Part shown: positions 35,308 through 44,506 of the stretch, one piece after another
Numbering within the stretch: position 1 is the first letter of the stretch
How the letters are laid out: each line of letters starts with the position of its first letter
From: AP-15 sp963747735
GTDB taxonomy: Bacteria > Pseudomonadota > Alphaproteobacteria > ATCC43930 > CGMCC-115725
Direction: 5' to 3'
Length of the DNA: 64,000 bases
Assembly: GCA_963747735.1 (NCBI GenBank)
Contig: CAVVGE010000007.1
Span: forward strand, 124,001 to 188,000
The notes under the pieces: generated by a model
Seen by the model: the letters and a program-made list of their open reading frames with translations, nothing else
What the model was told of the DNA's origin: nothing
Database searches by the model: none
Program-made: the position numbers and the translations under genes

Positions 35308-36276
35308 TTATTCGATGACCTCGTCCGCCTCGGTCAGCAACAGCTGCGGGATGGTGAGGCCGATTGCGCCGGCCGTCTTGAGATTGACCGCAAAGACAAA
35401 CCTCGTCGGCAGCTCGAACGGCAGATCGGCGGGCTTGGCGCCCTTTAGAATGCGGTCGACGAGATAGGCGAGCCGCGCCAGCCTTTCCTTGCCGTCCGGG
35501 CCATACGACATCAGCCCGCCATCATGCACAAAATTATCGGCTTCGAAGATCGCCGGCAGGCGCTGGGCGGCGGCAAACTCGAAGACTCGCTTGCGGTTGA
35601 GGATCGTCAGCGCATCGGTGACCATCAGGATGCCGTCGGGCTTGTCGCGTGTCATCGCGGCGAACGCCGCGTCGAAATCGTCGGGCTCGCGCACGCCCAG
35701 CGGCTGCACCGCAATGCCGAGGCTCTTCGCCGCCGCCTCCGCCGATTTGTAGCGCAACGTCATGCCGAGATCGTCGGCATTGTACAGCATCGCCACCCGC
35801 TTTAACCCGGGGACCGCGGCCTTCAACAATTGCAAGCGCTTGGCGGAAAGCTCGGAAGCGACATCCGACACGCCGGTAATATCGCCGCCAGGTCGGCTGA
35901 GGCTGGCGGCGAGGCCGGTCGCCACCGGGTCGCCGGCGGAAGTTACGACGAGCGGTATCGTCGTCGTCGCCTTTCGGGCGGCGACCGCGGCCGGATAGCC
36001 GAGGGTGACGATGGCCTCCGGTGCGCCGGCCACCAATTCCCTGGCGAGCGCCGGAAGCCGGTCGAGCTTGCCGTCGGCGCTGCGGGTCGTCATCACCAGA
36101 TCGCGGCCGGGCACATAACCCTTCTGCGCCAGATTTTTGGCGATCCCGTCGCCGAAGCCCGGGGCGCTGGAAACGGTCAGGATCCCGACCCGGTGCGGCT
36201 TGTCTTGCGCCTGCGCCGGGGCCCCGAGCAAAACCGTCGCCAACAAGATCAGCAGCAAGACTCGGTTGATTTTCAT
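35308..36276 (-). CDS. ABC-type substrate-binding protein (ABC_sub_bind family)
   Basis: 322 residues from ATG 36276. A signal peptide (1-23, LLLILLATVLLGAPAQAQ) precedes the two-lobed binding domain (HRVGILTVSSAPGFGDGIAK; PLVVTSAGDPVATGLAASL; GGDITGVSD). This family is common as orphan lipoprotein-like or periplasmic binding proteins in Bradyrhizobium-type genomes, and no permease or ATPase gene is nearby. Ligand unknown. Confidence 0.85.
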   Translation of the reverse strand: MKINRVLLLILLATVLLGAPAQAQDKPHRVGILTVSSAPGFGDGIAKNLAQKGYVPGRDLVMTTRSADGKLDRLPALARELVAGAPEAIVTLGYPAAVAARKATTTIPLVVTSAGDPVATGLAASLSRPGGDITGVSDVASELSAKRLQLLKAAVPGLKRVAMLYNADDLGMTLRYKSAEAAAKSLGIAVQPLGVREPDDFDAAFAAMTRDKPDGILMVTDALTILNRKRVFEFAAAQRLPAIFEADNFVHDGGLMSYGPDGKERLARLAYLVDRILKGAKPADLPFELPTRFVFAVNLKTAGAIGLTIPQLLLTEADEVIE

Positions 36277-36305
36277 TCGTCTCACCGTTGCGGCCGCCGT
36301 GGGCG

Positions 36306-36734
36306 TTATTTGTTCATGTTCCAGATGTCGGTCGCGAGCAGCCATTTGCCGCCGATCTTGCGCCATACCACAACATATTTGCCGACGACCTGCTGCGGCG
36401 GCTGGGCTTTTGTCTCGAGCGTGACGGTGCCGATCTCGCGCGCCGCCCGCCGCCCGAGCGGCAGCACGTCGATGGTGACGAGCTTGGCGTCGCCGACCTG
36501 GGCCGCCGCCTTTTTCCAAAACGCCTCGATCGCCGCCCGGCCCTTGACCATGTCGCCGCCCGGCGGCAGCACATCGGCGTCCCCGGCATACATCGCCGCG
36601 ACCGCAGCGGCGTCGCCCTTGTTGAAGGCGGCGGTCCATTGGTCGTTGAGCCGCTGGATTGCCGTCTTGCTCTGGGCCAGCGCCGGGCCGGCCAGCAGGA
36701 CGAGGCACAACACCCAGAGCGTGAAGCGCGACAT
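36306..36734 (-). CDS. SgcJ/EcaC-type NTF2-like protein with signal peptide
   Basis: 142 residues from ATG 36734. A clear signal peptide (1-21, ending GPALAQ) precedes an NTF2/SnoaL-like domain: WTAAFNKGDAAAVAAMYAGDADVLPPGGD is the family hallmark and the C-terminal strand ends WLLATDIWNMNK. Function of the group is unknown; the cone-shaped fold often binds small hydrophobic compounds. It lies in a minus-strand group, 14 bp after phzF-like gene and 29 bp before the substrate-binding protein. Confidence 0.82.
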   Translation of the reverse strand: MSRFTLWVLCLVLLAGPALAQSKTAIQRLNDQWTAAFNKGDAAAVAAMYAGDADVLPPGGDMVKGRAAIEAFWKKAAAQVGDAKLVTIDVLPLGRRAAREIGTVTLETKAQPPQQVVGKYVVVWRKIGGKWLLATDIWNMNK

Positions 36735-36748
36735 GGCAGTCCCCTTTG

Positions 36749-37534
36749 TCAGATTTCGATCGTGCCGGTCATATAAAGTGCCGCACGACCGGCGATCGTC
36801 ACGCGGTCGCCGTTGAGCGCGCAGGAGAGCCGGCCGCCGCGGCGCGAGACTTGCCGCGCCTCGAGCCGGGTCTTGCCGAGGCGCTCGGCCCAATAGGGTA
36901 TCAGCGCGCAATGCGCCGAGCCCGTCACCGGGTCCTCGTCCACCCCTTGCGCCGGCGCAAAAAAGCGCGAGACGAAATCGATCTCGCCCTTCCCTGGTGC
37001 CGTGGCGATGACGGCAAACCGGTCGAGCCGGGCGACCGCCGCGAAATCCGGGGCCAGCGTCGTCACCGCGTCGGGGTCCTCGTAGACGGCGACATAGTCG
37101 CGCGCGGCAAGCACCGCCGAAGGCCGGCGTCCGAGGGCCGCACCCAGACCCGCGGGCTCCTCGCAAGGCGCGGGCGGCCAGGCCGGGAAATCCAGCGCCA
37201 GCAACGCGCCCTCGCGGGTGACCGCCAGCTCGCCCGCCTTTTCTGTGCGAAAGGCGACGCGGGCGCGCTCCGGCACGAGAAAATTGAACAGCACATAAGC
37301 CGAGGCGAGCGTCGCATGGCCGCACAGATCGACCTCGGTCGTCGGCGTGAACCAGCGCAGCCCCCAGCGCTCGCCCTCGGCCACAAAAAACGCGGTCTCC
37401 GGCAGGTTGTTCTCGGCCGCGACCGCTTGCATGACCTCATCGGCAAGCCAGCCTTCGAGCGGGCACACCGCCGCCGGGTTGCCGCCAAACGGCCGCTCGG
37501 AGAACGCATCGACCTGATAAAGCGGAATGCGCAT
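36749..37534 (-). CDS. PhzF-family epimerase/isomerase
   Basis: 261 residues from ATG 37534. The N terminus YQVDAFSERPFGGNPAAVC and the catalytic Glu in ENNLPETAFF are the PhzF signature, followed by CGHATLASA and GSAHCALIPYWAERLG. PhzF itself isomerises dihydro-3-hydroxyanthranilate in phenazine synthesis, but most homologues act elsewhere and no other phz genes are nearby. Confidence 0.88.
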   Translation of the reverse strand: MRIPLYQVDAFSERPFGGNPAAVCPLEGWLADEVMQAVAAENNLPETAFFVAEGERWGLRWFTPTTEVDLCGHATLASAYVLFNFLVPERARVAFRTEKAGELAVTREGALLALDFPAWPPAPCEEPAGLGAALGRRPSAVLAARDYVAVYEDPDAVTTLAPDFAAVARLDRFAVIATAPGKGEIDFVSRFFAPAQGVDEDPVTGSAHCALIPYWAERLGKTRLEARQVSRRGGRLSCALNGDRVTIAGRAALYMTGTIEI

Positions 37535-37659
37535 CGCCGCCCCTGCTCCCAACAACGCTCGACCGGGTGGGTTCTATCAGAGGTGCCGCAAGAGAAGCGA
37601 GGACGCTGCGATTGCAGCTCGTCGAGCCTGGCGAGCGCGCGGCACTGCTGTCGCGAAAC

Positions 37660-38319
37660 CTAAATCTTCTCGAAGACGGCGCAGGTGATGCGGTATTCGG
37701 CGCCGAGCCAATAGAGCTTTTTCATCGAGCGCCGCCATTTTTCCAGCGACACAAACGGCACCGGAAAGCGTGCCAGATGGCGCAGCAGAATCCACGGCCG
37801 CTCGCGCACATCGTCGCGATACGACTTGCCGGCGCCGATGATCGCGCCGTCGAGCAGGCGCGCGCCGGCGAAGAGCCGCCCGAGCTCGGCCGGGCCCGGC
37901 CGGTACATCGTGTCGATCGGGTCGCGATGATGCGGATAGCTATAAGGCACGGTGACAAAGACGAGCCCGCCGGGCGGCAAAATGTCGAGGCAATGCCGTG
38001 CCAGACGATCGGGCCCGATCACGTGCTCGAGCAGGTTGCAGCACAACAGCGCTTGCGGCCGGAGCGCCCGCAGCCGCGGCACGTCGCCGGGATCGGTCAG
38101 GTCGGCGCGCAGATCGACCCCCGGCGCCTCGCGCATATCGATATTGACGAGCTCGACCCCGCGGGCGCGCAGCGGGCGCAGCAGCCCGTGCTCGATCCAT
38201 GGCTGCACGCTCTCGCGCACCTCGGCTGTGCTGCTGCCGAGGTTGAGCATCGGCGTCAGGCGCGCGGCCGCGAACCCGTCGAGCGCGCAGCACAGCCAGC
38301 GGGCTTCGGCTTCGAACAT
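37660..38319 (-). CDS. Class I SAM-dependent methyltransferase
   Basis: 219 residues. LNLGSSTAEVRE provides the glycine-rich AdoMet loop in a degenerate form, VNIDMRE the ribose-binding acid and ALLCCNLLEHVIGP the post-II motif. The C-terminal third (IIGAGKSYRDDVRERPWILL) is typical of methyltransferases found with cell-surface polysaccharide genes. The loop departs from the usual GxGxG, so activity is likely but not certain. Confidence 0.75.
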   Translation of the reverse strand: MFEAEARWLCCALDGFAAARLTPMLNLGSSTAEVRESVQPWIEHGLLRPLRARGVELVNIDMREAPGVDLRADLTDPGDVPRLRALRPQALLCCNLLEHVIGPDRLARHCLDILPPGGLVFVTVPYSYPHHRDPIDTMYRPGPAELGRLFAGARLLDGAIIGAGKSYRDDVRERPWILLRHLARFPVPFVSLEKWRRSMKKLYWLGAEYRITCAVFEKI

Positions 38320-38689
38320 CGGAACCGCGAATGTACCCCCGAAAGCATCACCATGCCCAATCGCAAATCATTGCGAAAGGGCGGCCCGCCGACCTCCGGT
38401 TGCTCGGCGCGCCGAGAGACTGCGCACTATCGGCAAGATGCCGGCCAGGCGGTCATATCGGCAGGGCCTGGAATAGTCGAGGCAGTGACGTCAGCGGAAG
38501 AGAGCGGTCCCGGAAGGCACCGCGCAGGCAATCGGGGCGGCTTACATTCCCAACATATATTAATCGATTTAATCTAGCGTAGTGTTGTCGCCGCTCAGCG
38601 AAAATGCTTGCCCAGATACACTCCGTTTATATACGCTCTGGGAGGCGCGGTAGACCGTCGAATGCCGGACCTGGGGAATCTGCTCCGAG
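38320..38689 (+). other. A+T-rich intergenic region before the repeat-esterase gene
   Basis: No gene is seen. The part from about 38540 to 38640 is clearly richer in A+T than the flanks (ACATATATTAATCGATTTAA). A weak promoter-like pair TTGCCC and TATACG, spaced 16 bp, lies at 38608-38635, 55 bp before the ATG at 38690. Confidence 0.35.
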
Positions 38690-41636
38690 ATGACTAGCAA
38701 TACGCTCACCACAATTGAGTCATATGGAGCCACGACCCTCGAGTTCGATGGGAGCAACTACTTTCTTGTTGCGACTGACGGCTCATCGGTTGAGCTGAGC
38801 TATGGCGGGGCGCCGGTCGTGGCCGGTCAGTTTGGCGCGTGGACGCCGATCGCCGCGGAGAAAACGGCGACCGGGTACGAGGTCGCCCTCTCGGTGCCGG
38901 GCGCGGACCAGTATACGGTCTTTTATCTCGACGCCAGCGGCAATTATGTCTCGGATCCGATTGGCACCGTGTCGGGCGGGAGCAGCCAGATACAGTTGTT
39001 CGAGGTCAGCTTCCAGCAGGACCTGAACGGCGATGGCAGGATCGGTCTGCCGCCACCGACGGTGATCGAAGCCTGTGGATCGACCACTCTGGTTCAGAGC
39101 GGCAGCAATTACTTTCTTGATAATGCCGACGGCTCGTCGGTCGAGCTCGGCTATGGCGGCGCGCCGGTCGTGGCCGGGCAATTTGGCGCGTGGACGCCGA
39201 TCGCCGCGGAGAAAACGGCGACCGGGTATGAGGTCGCCCTCTCGGTGCCGGGCGCGGACCAGTATACGCTCTTTTATCTCGACGCCAGCGGCAACTATAT
39301 CTCGGATCCGATTGGCACCGTGTCGGGCGAGAGCAGCCAGCTGGAATCGCTGGAAGCCAGCTTTCAGCAGGACCTGAACGGCGATGGCAGGATCGGTCTG
39401 CCAGCACCGACAGTGATCGAGGCTTTTGGCTCCACCACTCTGGTTCAGAGCGGCGCCAATTACTTTCTTGATAATGCTGACGGCTCGTCGGTCGAGCTCA
39501 GCTACAGCGGCGCGCCGGTTGTGGCCGGGCAATTTGGCGCGTGGACGCCGATCGCCGCGGAGAAAACGGCGACCGGGTATGAGGTCGCCCTGGCGGTGCC
39601 GGGCGCGGATCAGTATACGGTCTTTTATCTCGACGCCAGCGGCAATTATGTCTCGGATCCGATTGGCACCGTGTCGGGCGGGAGCAGCCAAATACAGTTG
39701 TTCGAGACAAGCTTCCAGCAGGACCTGAACGGCGACGGCAGGATCGGTCTGCCAGCACCGACCGTGATCGAGTCACTTGGATCTACAGCATTGTTCCAGA
39801 GTGGGACCAATTACTTCTTTGGTGTGACTGCCCCGGCAGCCGAGCTGAGCTATGGCGGCGCGCCGGTTGTGGCCGGGCAGTTTGGCGCGTGGACGCCGAT
39901 CGGCGTGGAGAAGACCGCCAGCGGATATCAGCTGGCCTTGGCGGTGCCGGGCGCGGATCAGTATACGATATGGAACCTCGACGATAACGGCAATTTTCTT
40001 TCGGATCCGGTGGGCGGTCTGTCAGGTCAGAGCAGCCAGCTCGAGTCGTTCGAAACCAGCTTCCAGCAGGACCTGAACGGCGACGGCACGATCGGCCTGC
40101 CGCCACCGACAGTGATCGAAGCCTTTGGATCGACCACGCTGGTTCAGAGCGGGAGCGAGTACCTTCTAAATAATGCTGACGGCTCCTCGGTTCCGCTGAG
40201 CTACGGCGGGACGCCGGTTACGGTCGGCCAGTTTGGCGCGTGGACCCCGATCGGCGCGGAGAAAACCGCAAGCGGGTATGAGGCGGCCCTCAAGCTGACC
40301 GGTGCCGATCAGTACACCGTGTGGTATCTCGACGACAGCGGTAATTACCTCTCAAGTCCGATTCCCAACGCGTCGGGTGAGAGCGGCCAGCTGGAGACGA
40401 TCGAAACCAGCTTCCAGCAAGACCTGAATGGCGACGGCACGATCGGTCTTCCACCACCGACGGTGATCGAAGCCTTTGGATCGACCACACTGGTTGAGAA
40501 TGGCGGCAACTATTTTCTTGATGGTGCCGGCGGCGCCTCGGTTGAGCTGATGTACAATGGGGCGCCAGCTACGGCGGGCCAGTTTGGCACGTGGACGCCA
40601 ATCGGCGCGGAGAAGACGGCGAGCGGGTATGAGGTGGCCTGGAAACAGCCGGGGAGCATCCCAGGATCCGACCTGTACACGGTATGGAATACTGACGGCA
40701 GCGGTAATTATCTGTCTGGTCCGATTGCCAACGTCTACAGCCCGAGCCGCGATCTGGAGTCGATCGAGACCAGCTTCCAGCAGGACCTGAACGGCGATGG
40801 CACGATCGGTGTTCCACAAATTTCTGATCCTAACGACAAGCCGAATTTCATTTATGAAGGAACCAATGCAAACGGCGTGCAAACCTACGACGTGACTTGG
40901 AACATCTTGGGCTCGCATCCTTTTGCCGTCTACGTGCTCAATCCGGATAATCCGTCGCCAGGTCAGCAACATAACTTCCTCTTCGCGTTGCCGCCACAGC
41001 CCGGGCTCGACGAGTCAGGGGTGGGGTGTCGGTATAAATCAACTACAGCAGCTCAATGTTCAGAATCAGTACAACGCAACGATCATTGAACCCGTCTTTC
41101 CTATTTCTCCATGGTATGCGGACAATCCCACCGATCCGACCATGAACTATGAGACATTCGTTGCGACGTCCTTGACCCAGTGGGCCGATAGCACTTTTGC
41201 CACCACAGGCACCGAGAAAAACTTGTTGCTCGGCTTTTCGAAGTCGGGCTATGGTGCTCTTGATCTGCTGTTTAAGCACCCCACGGTATTCTCTGCCGCT
41301 GCCGCATGGGATTTCCCGGCCGATATGCCGAATTATGACTCGATCGCGTCTGCGAGCGGTAACTATGGAACTAATGCCAATTTCCAGGCCAACTATCAAT
41401 TGACTGGAAGCTTCATAGACGGGTTGAAGGCGCCGTTCCTTTCACAAGACCGTATCTGGATGTCCGGGTATGCTGTTTTCCAAAAGGACATCGCGGACTT
41501 CGATGCGCTGCTGACAGCGCATGGCGTTGACCACACCCTTGCGCCGCAAGCGGCGTCCGTGCATGCTTGGCAGGGTAGCTGGCTGCCTGAAGCGGTATCC
41601 GGTCTCTACGGCCTGGAACAAAACTTGATTGGCTAG
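38690..41636 (+). pseudogene. Six-repeat protein fused to an esterase domain, frameshifted near the junction
   Basis: From ATG 38690 the frame encodes six copies of a 117-residue unit (38705-40815), then PNFIYEGTNANGVQTYDVTW, the start of a hydrolase domain. After ALPPQPGLDESG, at about 41018, homology moves to another frame: WGVGINQLQQLNVQNQYNAT continues to 41636 and includes the nucleophile motif GFSKSGYG and the catalytic-acid/His region. Removing one G from the GGGG before TGGGG gives one protein of about 981 residues. No N-terminal signal peptide is visible, so export, if any, would use another route. As with the metalloprotease, the break may be a sequencing indel. Confidence 0.75.
38705..40815 (+). 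repeat. Six tandem protein-coding repeats, 351-bp period
   Basis: Units begin at TVIE near 38708 (variant), 39059, 39410, 39761, 40109 and 40460. Each runs (T)VIE-x2-GSTxL to GQFGAWTPIxxEKTAxGYE and ends FQQDLNGDGxIG, the last being a calcium-loop-like Asp-rich turn. The first three copies are nearly identical at DNA level, so recent duplication or gene conversion is likely; copies 4-6 have drifted. The same unit is common in extracellular proteins of Bradyrhizobium relatives. Confidence 0.85.
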
Positions 41637-41807
41637 CGCGCAGACCACAACCACGCTCAGCCTTTGCAGAGCGTCACAGATCTGGGTTATGGCCTCCATT
41701 GTAGCTGGAGCTGAAAGTGACTCTCCGGTGGAGCGGCGGCGCCTTTCCGCCGCGGTGTGCTGCGGGCTATGCTGCCGACCTGTCTCCTGGCAGCGCTATT
41801 TCGCAGA

Positions 41808-42467
41808 TTATCGCGGCGCCGCCGGGTATTCGCGGTCCTTGCTCGGGATCAGGTCATAGGGCAGCGCAAAGCCGGGCATCGCTTTGAGGCGCCCGGCCCA
41901 GGCTTCGAGATAGGGCCATTGCCCGATCTCAAACCCGCCCTCGGCCATAAACACCATGCGGCCCCAGCAGCCGATATCGGCGATCGTGCATTCCTCGCCG
42001 ACGAGAAAGGGCCGGTCCTTTACCCTATTGTCGACAAACGACAGCGCCGCCTCGGCGCGCGGGCGGAACTCGGCGATGACCTCGTCGTGCATCTTGCGAA
42101 ACCGCGCCGAGTGGCGCACCCGCGCCACCGCCGTGATGTGGTCGGCTTCCCAGGACAGCCACTCCCGCGCCTGCCAGCGCTGCTGCTCGGTGCGGCCTTC
42201 GAAATGCCCGGTCTCGCGCGCCAGATAGTCGAGGATCACATTCGACTGCAGGATGGTCAGCCCGCGGTGGCGCAATGACGGCACCACACCCCAACGGTTG
42301 ATCCTCAGATATTCGGGCGTGCTTTGCACCCCGATCTTCAGGTTGACGGTGCGGAACGAAAACGGCAGCCCCGCCAATGCCAGATACAGCATCGGCTTGT
42401 AGCTGGAGCTGGAGGTAAAGCTGCCGTAGAGCGTCAGGGATTCGTCGCTGGCCGGCGCTCCGATCAT
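41808..42467 (-). CDS. Glutathione S-transferase family protein
   Basis: 219 residues from ATG 42467. The thioredoxin-like N-terminal domain (LTLYGSFTSSSSYKPMLYLALAG, with TILQSNVILDYLA as the glutathione-gamma-glutamyl site) is followed by the helical domain (ADIGCWGRMVFMAEGGF). A run of four Ser near residue 14 could supply the catalytic hydroxyl. Substrate is unknown. It lies between the repeat-esterase gene (convergent) and a VOC gene. Confidence 0.85.
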   Translation of the reverse strand: MIGAPASDESLTLYGSFTSSSSYKPMLYLALAGLPFSFRTVNLKIGVQSTPEYLRINRWGVVPSLRHRGLTILQSNVILDYLARETGHFEGRTEQQRWQAREWLSWEADHITAVARVRHSARFRKMHDEVIAEFRPRAEAALSFVDNRVKDRPFLVGEECTIADIGCWGRMVFMAEGGFEIGQWPYLEAWAGRLKAMPGFALPYDLIPSKDREYPAAPR

Positions 42468-42547
42468 GCTTTTCCCCTCGCCCCACATCCACCAGAGACG
42501 CCGCCGCAAATCGGCGCGTCCGCTCCTTGTTCCGGGTTAGGCCAGGG

Positions 42548-43069
42548 TTAGGCCGGTTCTTTCACGTGCGTGGCGCGCATCAGCCGCACCGCCTCCGGAT
42601 CGGCCATGATCCCGGTCCGGGCATTCTTCAGAAAATCCTCGTATTCCCGCGTCATGTCCGGCGACACGACCTCGATCATCAGCCGGTTCTCGACCCAGAA
42701 TTCGATGACATGGAAAAACGGCTCGCGGCCTTGCATGCCGCGGCCAAAGGTCTTGGCGCGCCAACCCTCGCGCGCCCCGATCGCCTCGACCTCGCCCGGC
42801 TCGCGCGGCACCGAGAGCAGCATGTGGAACGGCCAGGTCTGCGGCGGCGCCGCATTGTCGCCAAACACCACCTGGTCGTCGTTCTTCGGGATGTCGAGCG
42901 TCGCCCGGTCCGGATAGACCTCGATCATCGTGCCGTGCGCATCGCCGCTCGCCGCCATAAAGGCGCCCTCGAGCGGCCCGAACGGATGGCACTTGCCGCC
43001 CATCAGCTCGGCGAGCACCTCGGCGACATGCTGCGGCTCGCGCGCCGGTATCGATACGTGATGGATCAT
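42548..43069 (-). CDS. VOC-family protein
   Basis: 173 residues from ATG 43069. It starts with MIHHVSIPAREPQHVAEVLAELM, in which the first His is the usual metal ligand. Further blocks are GTMIEVYPD and PFFHVIEFWVENRLMIEVVSPDM, the latter with the Glu ligand. The length is longer than the single-module VOC protein at 25.4 kb. Function is unknown. Confidence 0.75.
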   Translation of the reverse strand: MIHHVSIPAREPQHVAEVLAELMGGKCHPFGPLEGAFMAASGDAHGTMIEVYPDRATLDIPKNDDQVVFGDNAAPPQTWPFHMLLSVPREPGEVEAIGAREGWRAKTFGRGMQGREPFFHVIEFWVENRLMIEVVSPDMTREYEDFLKNARTGIMADPEAVRLMRATHVKEPA

Positions 43070-43363
43070 CGCATTCTCCCTCGCCCGCGATCCCCGCGGC
43101 GCCATCCCAAAACTGCCGCGACGATACCCCGCGCAGCCCATCCAAAGCAACGCACCCGCGCCGCTCGCCGGTGTCCGGCCACGCGACAGCCCACCGGCGG
43201 GCCCGGCTGGCAATCGCGCATCGACGCCGCTCTCCGCAAGCATCTCGCGGCTGACTAGGTTTCGCCCACGCCGGCCCTGAGGGGTGAGCCGAGGTTGCGG
43301 TTGCCGCCCTGTCGGTGCTGGCCCATCATGAGGCGGTCCGATTGCCCAGAGGGAGCCCGCCCC

Positions 43364-44356
43364 ATGAGCCTTTCGACCCAGACGGTCTCGACCAACCTGC
43401 CGCCCGATGCGCAGCGCCAGATGTTGCGGCGGATGCTGACGATCCGGCGGTTTGAGGAGCGCGCCTCGGCGGATTACCTCGCCGGCAAGATCTACGGCGT
43501 CGTGCATTGCTATATCGGCGAGGAGGCGGTCGCGGTCGGCGTCTGCTCGGCGCTGGGCCAGGGCGACCGGATCATCTCGACGCATCGCGGCCACGGCCAC
43601 TGCATCGCCAAGGGCGCCGATTTGAACCGCATGATGGCCGAGCTCTACGGGCGGCAGACCGGCTATTGCAAAGGCAAGGGCGGCTCGATGCACATCGCCG
43701 ATTTCGGCATCGGCATGCTCGGCGCCAACGGCATCGTCGCCGGCGGGATCGCGATCGTCACCGGCGCCGGCCTCGCCGCGCAAATGGAGGGGAAAGGCGG
43801 GGTCGCGGTGTCGTTCTTCGGCGATGGCGCCTCGAATGCCGGGCCGTTCCATGAATGCCTCAACATCGCGGCAACCTGGAAGCTGCCGATGCTGTATGTG
43901 TGCGAAAACAACATGTGGGCGGCAAACACCGCCGCCGCCGAGACGCACGCGCTCTCCGATGTGGCGGCGCGCGCCGCCGGCTACGGGATCCCGGGGGTCG
44001 TCGTCGACGGCAACGACATCTTTGCGGTCCATCAGGCGGCAAGCCGTGCGGTGGAGCGCGCGCGCTCGGGCGGCGGCCCGACCTTGATCGAATGCAAAAC
44101 CTATCGCTGGCGCGGCCATACCGAGCGCCGCGGCCAGCCCGACCGCCGCGACCCGGCCGAAATCGAGGCGGCGAAAGCCCGCGACCCGATCGCTCGGCTC
44201 GAACGGCAATTGCGCGCGCAGGGCGATCTCGACGACGCCGGATTGGGCGCGATGGAGCGCGACATCATGGCCGCGCTCGACACCGCCGTCGCCTTTGCCG
44301 AGGCGAGCCCGTTTCCGCTGCCCGAGCACGCCACCGACGACGTCTTTGCGGCGTGA
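43364..44356 (+). CDS. 2-oxo acid/acetoin dehydrogenase E1 alpha subunit
   Basis: 330 residues from ATG 43364. The TDP motif starts GDGASNAGPFHECLN and ends YVCENNMWA; RWRGHTERRGQPDRR replaces the PDH-type phospho-loop. The sequence resembles AcoA-like and other E1 alpha proteins rather than PdhA at 6.5 kb. It is followed after 150 bp by its E1 beta partner, but no E2 or E3 gene is near. It may use E2 from the main PDH complex or act as an independent decarboxylase. Confidence 0.85.
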   Translation: MSLSTQTVSTNLPPDAQRQMLRRMLTIRRFEERASADYLAGKIYGVVHCYIGEEAVAVGVCSALGQGDRIISTHRGHGHCIAKGADLNRMMAELYGRQTGYCKGKGGSMHIADFGIGMLGANGIVAGGIAIVTGAGLAAQMEGKGGVAVSFFGDGASNAGPFHECLNIAATWKLPMLYVCENNMWAANTAAAETHALSDVAARAAGYGIPGVVVDGNDIFAVHQAASRAVERARSGGGPTLIECKTYRWRGHTERRGQPDRRDPAEIEAAKARDPIARLERQLRAQGDLDDAGLGAMERDIMAALDTAVAFAEASPFPLPEHATDDVFAA

Positions 44357-44377
44357 TCAAATGAAAGAGAACGCTCT

Positions 44378-44465
44378 AACGCCAAGGACGCGATGGGCAC
44401 ACAAAGGACGCGAAGGCGAAAGAATCCCTTTGCGACCTTCGCGTATCCATCGCGACCTTTGCGTT
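44378..44465. repeat. Inverted repeat in the E1 alpha-E1 beta spacer
   Basis: AACGCCAAGGACGCGATGG at 44378-44396 pairs with CCATCGCGACCTTTGCGTT at 44447-44465 with two mismatches out of 19. Additional partial pairing of GCGAAGG and CCTTCGC inside gives a long hairpin. It lies 41 bp before the E1 beta start and could reduce or process the transcript between the subunits. Confidence 0.75.
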
Positions 44466-44506
44466 TAAGAGTTTGTTCTTTTTCGCCTTTGGCGAGGAGA
44501 TAGAAG

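Noticed and set aside
38705..40815. CRISPR array or satellite DNA
   Set aside because: The period is 351 bp and codes for a repeated protein unit; no short direct repeat with unique spacers.
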